Assembly: GCA_029237695.1 (NCBI GenBank)
Contig: JAQRGA010000132.1
Span: 1-64,000, forward strand
DNA: 64,000 nucleotides
Direction of reading: 5' to 3'
Source: Conchocele bisecta
Lineage: Eukaryota > Mollusca > Bivalvia > Lucinida > Thyasiridae
Shown here piece after piece: positions 32,484 through 43,300 of this stretch (the first letter of the stretch is position 1; the number at the start of each line of letters is the position of its first letter). The notes under the pieces were generated by a model. The model did no database searches. It saw only the letters and a program-made list of their open reading frames with translations, and was not told where the DNA came from. The translations under genes and the position numbers were made by a program.

Positions 32484-33655
32484 AATGTGGCCTGTCGGCA
32501 CACGAATGCCCCCGCTGGCAGCCAAAGAAAACGAGGCATATCTGATTATAAGCCATTTACCCGAGCGTTAAGGTTTTGAACGCACCTTGACCCTGGGCTT
32601 AGTGGGGGCGGGACGAATGGATTTGTCAGAGGGCGGTAGAGGACCATTGTAGCAATGCGTGTGTGAAATGTGAAGCAGATCCGAGCAAGGAAACACAAAT
32701 TATAAGCCATTTAACTGAATGTTAAGGTTTCAAACGCACCAAGTCTGTGACCTTGACCCTGTGGTTAGCGGGGGCAGGACGGATGTGGATTTGTCACAGG
32801 GCGGTAGAGGAGCATTGGAGCAATGCGTGTGTGAAAGTTAGTGTAGGATTGAGGAACGCGCACATAGATTTGTCCCAAAGTGGCAAGTAAACAATTAAAG
32901 TGGAAAAGGTGAAGGTCAAAGGTGAAGGTCGAAGTAATGGGTGGTGGAGTGTGTAAGGCATGTTCATATGTATCATGTGTATAAATATTTAAGCGATTGG
33001 CAAAAGTATTGAGAAGTTAGTGTAGGATTGAGAAAAGTGCACGTAGATTTGTCCCAAAGTGCCAAGCAAACATTTAAAGTGGAAAAGGTCAAGGTGGAAG
33101 TAGTGGGGGGTGGAGTGTGTAAGGCATGTTCATATGTATCACGTGTATAAATATTTAAGGGATTCGCAAAAGTATTGAGAAGTTATTGTAGGATTGAGAA
33201 ACGTGCACGTAGATTTGTCCCAAAGTGCTAAGTAAACATTTAAAGTAGAAAAGGTGAAGGTCAAAGGTCAAGGTCGAAGTACTGGGTGGTGGAGTGTGTA
33301 GGGCATGTTCATATGTATCATGTGTATAAATATTTAAGGGATTGGCAAAAGTATTGAGAAGTTATTGCAGGATTGAGAAAAGTGCACGTAGATTTGTCCC
33401 AAAGTGCCAAGCAAACATTTAAAGTGGAAAAGGTCAAGGCCAAAGGTCAAGGTGGAAGTAGTGGGGGGTGGAGTGTGTAAGGCATGTTCATATGTATCAC
33501 GTGTATAAATATTGACATAATATGTGAAGCCATGTAGAAGTTACTAAAGAATATGGTAATATCGGGACGTACAGACGGACGGACGGACGGGACGGACGTA
33601 CGGACGGAGGTAACACTATATGCCCCCGTACCTTTCAGTAGCGGGGGCATAAAAA
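32484..33655 (-). mobile_element. GGGGGCATA element with four 170 bp tandem units
   Basis: The plus strand begins GAAATGTGGCCTGTCGGCAC ACGAATGCCCCCGC and ends with GTAGCGGGGGCATAAAAA, the family termini. Units start GTTAGTGTAGGATTGAG at 32836 and 33015, GTTATTGTAGGATTGAG at 33182 and GTTATTGCAGGATTGAG at 33360, each with GTGCACGTAGATTTGTCCC and AAGGCATGTTCATATGTATC. Just before the end is (GGAC)n. Confidence 0.75.
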
Positions 33656-33659
33656 TTAA

Positions 33660-34420
33660 CACAAATTTAAATGTGACTGACCCTCAACACAAGGGCTGCA
33701 TGGGTGGGTGATAGAAAGAAAATATTGATGATGACTAATAAGTATATGAAATTGCAAGCAAATCTGACTCGGGAGCTGCAGAGATAACGGGTAGGCAAAC
33801 AATTTAACGCAAATTTCTAAGTGATTTGACCTTGAACACGGGCTGCACAGATCTGCTATAGAATGAAAATGATGATGACAAATAAGTATATGAAATTTGA
33901 AAGTTATTTGACCTTGACCTTGAGCACGGGGGAACATGGGTGGGGCGGGGAATGAAAATGTGGATGATAATAAACATGCACATGAAGTTTCAAGCCAATC
34001 AGTCCTACTTATATGAGAATGGAGAAACATGCACGTATCTACTAGACACAAATGTCTAAGTTATTTGACCTTCACCTTGGGCACGGGGGGAGCATGGGTG
34101 GGGCAGGGAAGGAATGAAAATATGGATGATAATAAACATGCACGTGAAGTTTCAAGCCAATCAGTAATGGAGTATTAAAAGAAGTTATAGGAGAATAGAG
34201 AAACGCAGGCACATCTACTGGATGCAAATTTCAAAGTTATTTGACCTTGATCTTGGGCATGAGGGAGCATGGGTTGGGCGGGGAATGACAATATGGATGA
34301 TAATAAACATGCACATGAAGTTTCGAGCCTATCGGTCATACGGTCAAGAAGTTATAGCAGAATATAAAACGTGACGGATAGGCGGACAGCCGACTTTTGC
34401 ATCCCTGTATCCTATTTTCG
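33660..34420 (-). repeat. tandem core repeats downstream of the integrase gene
   Basis: About five units carry AAGTTATTTGACCTTGA, GGAGCATGGGTGGGGCGGGG and GATGATAATAAACATGCACA, AAGTTTCAAGCCAATC. Same family, opposite order, as 14520-15180. Confidence 0.7.
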
Positions 34421-34472
34421 CAATGACATAAAAATAGGAATTAGTGTTTGTACATAAACGATAATAAATATA

Positions 34473-34682
34473 TTAGTCTGTGTTAGTGTACAACTGCTGT
34501 AAAATGTGTAATACTTCTTCATACACATCAACACCAAAACAGTCCGAGTCCTCATTTATTACATCACATGTTTGTTCATGCAGTGTGTCCAGTGTCTCAA
34601 TCATTGCAGGAACTTCCACTGAGGAGGCAGAGTCTGTACCAGCAGGTCCATCATAGTCAATCCCGTATCTATGTAAATCAAC
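34473..34682 (-). CDS. integrase gene last exon
   Basis: Minus strand: acceptor TTTTTAATACAG before 34682, stop TAA at 34475-34473. Phase 0, 69 residues. Starts VDLHRYGIDYDGP, followed by an acidic C-terminus (IETLDTLHEQTCDVINEDSD) and a final helix EEVLHILQQLY. No recognised domain. Confidence 0.8.
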   Translation of the reverse strand, partial: VDLHRYGIDYDGPAGTDSASSVEVPAMIETLDTLHEQTCDVINEDSDCFGVDVYEEVLHILQQLYTNTD

Positions 34683-37600
34683 CTGTATTAAAAAAGAAAT
34701 GACAGATATGGATAACATCTATACAATTATGCACATGAGGGGTGAGGGGGCATATCGGGGACTGACAGAGCGGGTGATTTCCCCCGACAGGTGGGATTTT
34801 GTTGACAGGCCCGGTGAAACCACCACCCGGGAAATACACTTGGCCTGATTTTACGTACCGGGAGGCGGTAAATTGAACACATCCAATCCCAAGGATTTTG
34901 ACAAATTTCCGTGCTTTGATAGATGCATAATGCTCAATAATGAAATTGTGGTGAAAGGGACCTTACTACATTTGTGGTCGAGGTCGTACAGGCATCTATA
35001 GTTTTATGTAATTCAGCACATAAATTGTCAGTCAGTCTTATTTACGTACAAAAAAGTTAGTTTACAATCATCAAATGTCTTTATATAAACAAGCTTGCCG
35101 CCAACGGCATATATCCCATCGCTGTGGTGGTTGGATCATAAATATACACATGATTTTTCAAGCCAATCATTCATAATGTAAATAAGTTAGACGAGAAATG
35201 CGCACACATCTACTGGACGGAAATATCCAAGTTATTTGACCTTGGGCGTGAGGGAGCATGGGCAGTATGTGGAATAAAAATATGAATGATGAGAAACATG
35301 CACAAGAAGTTTTGATTTATTTCTTAATTTATTGGTGTTTATCAACAGCTAAGGTCATTTACGACCGGGCCAACGGGTTCGATCCCGCATTTAACCTGCT
35401 GCATTTGGGGGAAAATCCAAAAATTAGAACGGAATATTTAAATCGAAAAAATATATATTCATCCCTGAAATTAGAATAACCTGACCTGGTGCCAGGTCCA
35501 TACCAAACCGAAGTCACTTGGCCCCTTCCCCTGAAAGGTGCCAAACCAGGTATCCGGTCGGGATTCCGGTAAGGATGAATCCCGATCGTTAAATTACCCA
35601 TCACATTCTCCCGACCAACCACCACACAAGAAGTTTGAAGCCAATCACTCATACAGTAAAGAAGTTATAACAGAATGGAGAAACGCACACACATCTACTG
35701 AACAGAAACTTCTACGTTATTTGTACCACATTCTAAGAAATATACTGGACGGAAATTTTGAAGTTATTTGACCGTAAGCTTGAGCACAGCGGGAGCATGG
35801 GCAGGATGCGGAATGAACATATGGATGATAATAAACATGCAAGTGAAGTATCAAGCACATCGGTCATACGGTAAAGAAGTTATAGCAGAATGGAAAACGT
35901 GACGTCACAGACAGACAGATGAATGACTTTTGCATCCCTATATCCCGTTTTTGATACACGATGAGATAATAAACCAGACCTTAATGAAATTATTATAGTC
36001 TGCATTTTCTTACCCATTTATCTCTACTTGTCGTCAGCAAAGTGCGGAACAGAATATAGTTTACCTCATTAAGTGCCTCTCCTAAGTCAGGAACATAGCG
36101 TTGCCCAGATATCCACAGTTGCAGTGGAGATCTGTTCCCTTCTGTACGAAGTGGTCGCCGACTCAAAGCGGCAACAAAACGGTCAAGGTGTTTCTGAATA
36201 CGAGGCAGATATACCATGTGCAGAGCTAGTAAATGTAATTCATTGTCTGGTTCAAATATCCCTTGGTCCTCCATGCAGTAGAAAAGATTATAGTATGTCA
36301 TTACACATCCAGTCCATATTTCTCTCCAAAGTCGTTCAATTCTAAAACAGAAATACCAGTAAATGTTTTATCGGTTAGAAAACAAACTACATGTACTTTA
36401 GATGTTAACATACAGTAAACACAACATGGTTTCACACTAACTTTAAAAGTAGCTGGTCTCCTGGACATGCGACATTCTATGATAATAGCCTTTTCTTGAA
36501 TTTTCAGTGTATAATGCTTGGAGATTCAGACGATGCTTCCGAAAATCGACAGGTCTTGAAACACAGAACAATTATTAGCGTTGTCACTTGATCACCACAT
36601 AGTAACAAAATAAGAAATAATATTTATTTTTTGATTAACTTTTATGCCTCATGAAGTATCGAGTCTGGATTAAATTAGTAAATATACCATGTAAGCACTA
36701 GGTCATGTTACAATTGGAAGGTATCGATAATACATGTACACCATTCAAAACGTACACACATGTTCACGTATGTATGTACGCACACACAAGGACTAAAGCT
36801 ATATACCTTCAAGCCTATCGACAAGGCTATAATAAGCATACAATGTCAACAGAAATGCCATAAAAGACAACATATATGTGGCTGTGACTGCAGAAATGGA
36901 GCTTATGGGATTTGTGGCCATTGTGCCTCCTGATCAAATAGCACACTCCTGCTTAGAAGCATGACTGGTGTTTCATTTATGGAATGTCGACCAGAGTAGA
37001 TCCAGATCAGACTGTGCGGATGCACAGGCTGATAGAAATCTACACTGGTAGTAAACCCAATAAGCTCCATTTCTCAAGTCACATCTTGACCTTGACTTTG
37101 GGGTTAGCAGAGGTCGCAAGGAATGGATTTACCAACATTAGAGGGCCAACAGTGAAAAGCATGTGTGAAGTATCAGGAAGTTCCAGTGTATGAAACAAAA
37201 GTATTAATAACTTTACAATCGGTCTGTTTTATTACAGATGGGCAAATGGAGGGACAACGTGACTCTGGTACTGGTACATCCCAAGTATATTTCATATCTG
37301 TGTATACCTCTGATTATGAACGCTGCGTCCTGCAATGAATGGTTTGTTCTGTTGGCCTCTGTGATGCAGCATGAAGTCTGCCACCAAGACATTTTCACCG
37401 CCTTTATCGGACCGCACCCTTATTGGCAAACCATACGTATGAACTGCCTCTTCAAATGCGCCAAGTACAGTTTCAGCTTTGTTGTTATTGCTCACTTTCA
37501 TATAGACTGGTAGACGCGAATATCCATCTATGCCGCCGTGTATTACAAACCGCCATCTGAAATATTTTACATTAATCAAAATGCAGTGCGAATGGCAGTT

Positions 37601-40346
37601 CTACAATGCAAATGTTACAGTACTAGGTAAATGTACCGGAATTCATACAAAACATCCAGTGACAGCAGGACAGACACACAAGAATGGCACTTGATAGTGC
37701 AATATATTTTTCATCAACCAAGGCTGCAGAAATAGATAACTGAAACATGCAACAAAAAACATACAACATAAAGGATGGAAAGAAAATTCTGATTCTCTAC
37801 ACATACATTTTGTTGGAGATACTAACAAGTGCAAACCCATAAACTCTCAACTTCACAGTGGAAAGTCTTGTTCACCAGTCTGTACATTACGTTGCTGTTG
37901 ACAGGAAACTCCATTCAATTAATTCACTATAAGTTGATTAGACTAGAAATGTGGCATATCGGCACACGAATGCCCCCGCTGGCAGCGGGGGCGGGACGAA
38001 TGTGGATTTGTCACAGGGCGGTAGAGAATCATTGGAGCAATGCGTGTGTGAAATGTGAAGCAGATCCGAACAAGGAAATTATAAGCCATTTACACGAGCG
38101 TTACGGTTTCAGGACGTACGTACGGACGCCGGCAACACTATATGCCCCCCTCACCATTCGGTGGCGGGGGCATAAAAAGCATGTCATGTGTGTGTGTGTG
38201 TACTTGACCATCTTCAAATCAAAGCAAATGTTTTATACACCTGTTTCACAGGCACCTGCTATTTGGATGGGGTGCACTATTTAAGGTAAGAACTAGAAAT
38301 GTGGACTGTCGGCACACAAACGCCCCCGATTGCAGCCAAAGAAAACTAGGGTACGTTTGATAACCCAATAGGCCGATTATGGTGGATTTTTCACAACATG
38401 ATAGAGGACCATCAGAGGAAACAGAAATTATAAGAAATTTACCCAAGTGTTACAGTTTGGAACGCACTCAGTAGGGGACCTTCTCCTTGCATTTAGAGGG
38501 GGCCTGAGGAGCATGGATTTATCACAGCATCATACAGAACCATCAGAGGAATGCATGTGTAAAATATGAAGCCCATATGTGAAAGGAAAACGAAATTTAC
38601 CTGAGCATTAAGGTTGTGACCTTCACCTTGGTTTTTCAGGGGCCTCGAGGATCATGGATTTGTCACAGCATGCTCGAGGACAATCAGAGGAATGTATGTG
38701 AGAAATATGAAGCAGTTAAGTGAAAGAAAGCAGAAATTATAAGAAATTTACCCCAGCGTTAAGGTTTTGAATACACTATGTATGTGACCTTAACCTTGGG
38801 CTTAGTGGCGACCAGAGGATCATGGATTTGTCACAGCATGATAGAGGACAATTGGAGGAATGCATGTGTAAAATATGAAGCAGTTAAGTGAAAGAAAGCA
38901 GAAATTACTAGAAATGTGGCCTGTAGGCACACGAATGCCCCCGCTGGCAGCCAAAGAAAACGAGGCTTATTTGATTACAAGCCATTTACCCGAGTACAGA
39001 CGGACGCCAGTAACACTATATGCCCCACTCACCATTCGGTTGCGGGGGCATAATAAGCCATTTACCCGAGTGTTTGTGACCTTGACCCTGGGCTTAGCGG
39101 GAGCGGGATGAATGTGGATATATATGCAGCAGATCCGAGCAAGGAAACAGAAATTATAAGCCATTTACCCAGCGTTAAGGTTTCGAACGCACCAAGTCTG
39201 TGACCTTGACCCTGGGCTTAGCGGGGGCGGGACGAATGTGGATTTTGGCACAGGGCGTAGAGGGACATTGGAGCAATGCGTGTGTGCAATGTGAAGCGAT
39301 CCAGCAAGAAACAGAAATTAAAAGCCATTTACCCAGCGTTAAGGTTTTGAACGCACCAAGTCTGTGACCTTGACCCTGGGCTTAGCGGGGGCGGGACGAA
39401 TGTGGATTTGTCACAGGGCGGTAGAGGACCATTGGAGCAATGCGTGTGTGCAATGTGAAGCAGATCCGAGCAAGGAAACAGAAATTATAAGCCATTTACC
39501 CAGCGTTAAGGTTTCGGGACGTACGTACATACGTACGTACGTACGGACGCCGGTAACACTATATGCCCCCCTCACCATTCGGTGGCGGGGGCATAATAAG
39601 AAATTTAGCCGAGCACTGGTAACACCATTCGGTAGCGGGGCATAAAAATCCAATTTCATTAATATCTAAACTACTAAAGTGTTTTCGATGCAATAAAGCG
39701 CAGATACACCTGCAAATGTACAAGCAACAACTGCCGAGGTAGCCGTCATTGTACATTTATGTGTAACAGGAATTTTAACATGAATTTAGTGGAAATATAG
39801 AAAGTTGGGGTGCACTCCGATTTCAGTTGATGGTGTGCACTCGACTTTCGTATATGCTGCCGGTTATGGCATTTAACTGCATTTTGCACGTACCATCCGA
39901 TGAAATATAGTCCTGGGGCTCCAAGGCAGCTTCAAAATATAGATAAACATGGTATTTCCTTCCTGTCAAACCCTGTATTTGCAGACATATCTTTCACCTT
40001 TTATATAATTTGAAATATACAATTATTTATCTCCAAGTTAAAAAGTTAATGGTACATACAAAATGTATGAGCCCGCATCTGAAATGACCTCCCCAACACC
40101 ATTTGTGTCAACATAACTCCTAAACAACTACCGCCTCTTACAGCATAATCATTAATATGTGAAATTATGCAATTTTTCTGGGTATCTGTACTATATCTAC
40201 TTTGCTGAGATAACAATTATACATGCATAGGGTCAATGTAGATGGAAGCGGCACAAAATAGCAGGTGCCTGCAACATGTATATGTAAATGTCCCACCGTG
40301 AACATGCACATGGTATTTCAAATCATTAATTATAGGGATAGGTTGT

Positions 40347-40390
<44 letters not shown>

Positions 40391-43300
40391 GGGGGGGGGG
40401 GGGGGGGGGGGGTGGGGACGGCTATGCAATAAGGCAGGTAATTTCAGATCCTGTCTCGTATGTTATATACATTTTTTTAAACGCTGATATAAATAACTGT
40501 ACGTCTTTCAGGACACAGCAATTGCATGAAAGGAAAAGTATGTCGGCAAATTACATGGTTCGACAAAAAAGGAATACTTATATCTGCTTTTTGATACCGA
40601 CTTGGATCCACAGGCATAGCGTTTCACGTGTGAAATCCTGGTAAATGCCCTAGCATCCAGCATATACGAATGCCACACTACTCACCTTATAAGCTTGTGA
40701 TTTCCATCTATGTGCCACAAAGCCAGTGGGGAAACGACACTGTACCTGCGTCTATGAATTCTGCAAGTATTAAGGAATAGTCTTCTAAATAGTACCCCAC
40801 TTGGATCAGCTCTCCTCACTGCATTTCTCACCTTGCTTTGTTGCACCCTGTGCCCCCGAGAAAGCAATAGACCACCAATTGTTCTATATCCAACATTGGG
40901 GTAGTCTCTAACCAACATATCAACGTTGTGTTGCATTTCTTCATCAGTTAACTGGCTGTATGTGTTTCCGACACCGAGACCAAATTCATTAAGCCTCCTT
41001 TCCACAGTTCTACTGCTAACGCCGAGCATGTCAGATATTTCTTTCACTTTGAAAGATAATCCCAAAAAATACTCCAATGTCTCTATTGGAATATGAAACT
41101 TTGGCCGACCTCTACTGCCTTGCTCAATTGATGGCGAAACATTATGAACAGTTCTTTCATCAAATGGAATGATGTTCAACAGTGTCTCCATGATGTCCAA
41201 ACTGTTATCTATATTGGTGATAGCTGATAATTGGGACATCATAGATAGCGTTACCTCCAGATCTTCTGCCCAATGTTCCATTCTATTATTCTCACAACAC
41301 TGTGCAAGCATAATCAATTTCCGATGCAATAAGTCAGTCATGTCACCGATGGCAGCACTTTCATTGTTTGACCTGAAGGTATTTAAAATTTAATAGAATA
41401 AGGAGAAACATGTACCAATGACAACTTGCCCAGTTACTACACCAACACTTAAACATATTGTTAAAATCATTCAAAGACAGACATGCGACTGCTTAAAGTG
41501 ACTGTCTCAGATGGTACCTCCGAAGATGGGCACGATCGATTCAGTATCAAAACCACCAATCACTTATTAGTATAGTAATTTCGAAGTGCATTTAGGGGTG
41601 GTGCTAAATTTTAAACGAATATGTGCACGCAACAGGGCGGATATTTTTACAGCATGATAGAGAATCATTAGAGGAATGTATGTGTGAGCTATTAAGAACT
41701 TCCATTAAAAGAAACAGAATTTAATTTTCGGGACGACGACAATGAAAAGTGATGAGTATGGTCATACCTGGCACTCCAGGACGAGATATTTTAATATGTA
41801 TGGATGATGGATGAAAATCAATAACAATAGATCACATCTGTACAAGCTCCAAATACTTTCTAGTGGGAATTGAATGATTTCATGCAGTGGTGAGCGATAC
41901 TTACATTAACCCTTAGACCGCTATTTTATTTTTTGGTAATGATTCTGAAGTGCGGTCAAACCATGTTTTTATTGAGAAATAAGGCAAGATATAAAAGCAA
42001 CAGCAGAGTTAATGTTAATGTCTAAGGGTTAATGTATTAACCGTTGCAACCAGGTAATTTGATTAATTTCGGTAGCCTGGTTGGTCATATAACAACCATG
42101 AAGCAAGTACAGAATAGATTTGGAATTGTCGCTTCATTGTATTTCATTTCGTAATGTTAGTTTAAAACAGTTTGAATCAATCAACCGACATGTATAATGG
42201 TATGTTGGTGACACTGATAGTGGGACACTAGGACGGTACAGGCAAAACTATTTTCCGCTATCACATTCTGTGCAGTATGGACTGATCTCCTTGAAAATAC
42301 CATACCTATTATATTTATTGTCCGCCATAGCCTCTCTAATCACAGTATTGCACAGGTAACGTGTAGTTATATAATTAACAAGAAAATGTGGCCTGTCGGC
42401 ACACGAATGCCCCCAGTGGCAGATTGGAGAAAATGTGGCAAAGTTAATTAACCAAAAGTGATAAGTTTTCATAAGCACAATTGTGAAGGTCAAAAGGTCA
42501 AGGTCATATTAAAGGCAGCATGGATGAGTGGCATTTGTGCACAAGTATATGTATTGAACTATTAAAGTAATCCTTCAAGGGATATAGAAGTTATGACAGA
42601 AATGAGAAACTCCAGCAAACTTCTTAATGTGTGAAAATGTTCAAAGTTGTGAAGGTCAAAGTCAATTTCATATTAATGGCAGTATGGATTTGTGGCATTT
42701 GTGCACAAGTATGATGTATTGAAATATTCAAGTAATCTATCAGGGGATATAGAAGTTATGACAGAATTGAGAAACTCCGATAAACTTCTTTATGTGTGAA
42801 CAAGTTTCAAAGTTGTGAAGGTCAAAAGGTCAAGGTCATATTAAGGGCAGCATGGATGGGAGTCATTTGTCCACAGGTATACTGTGTTGAAATATTTAAG
42901 TAATCCTTCAAGATATATATATAAGTTAGGACAGAATTGGGAAACTCTGGCAAATTTTTATTGTGCCGGACAGCCACTCGGACTCGAAAACGCGGACACA
43001 CAGTCCAAACACTATATGCCTCCGGCTCTACCGAGACCGGGGGCATAAAAACATGTCATGAAATCAATTGCTGATCACCTGATCACGCTCACCATTACCA
43101 AATGTTACATGTAAAATGTTACTTACATTCTGATTTTGTAGTAAACATCAATATTCAAACTTTCATCAGTTGAGTATGTGTCATGTTCACTGAAAATACA
43201 GGGGTGCACATGTGCCAATGTCGGTAACTGAATGAAAATTACTAAACATTTCTGCTTATCTTCAATTTTTCAGTTTTCTTTTTTTCATATTTAATATGGT

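Noticed and set aside
33656..34051. 131-codon minus-strand frame
   Set aside because: It lies entirely in core repeats (TTGACCTTGAGC, GATGATAATAAAC) and is not conserved between units.
37829..38284. 151-codon plus-strand frame
   Set aside because: Most of it is the GGGGGCATA element; the same DNA is read in other frames in other copies.
40217..40644. Open frames encoding poly-Gly or poly-Pro runs
   Set aside because: They are translations of the poly-G tract and have no start context, splice sites or family.
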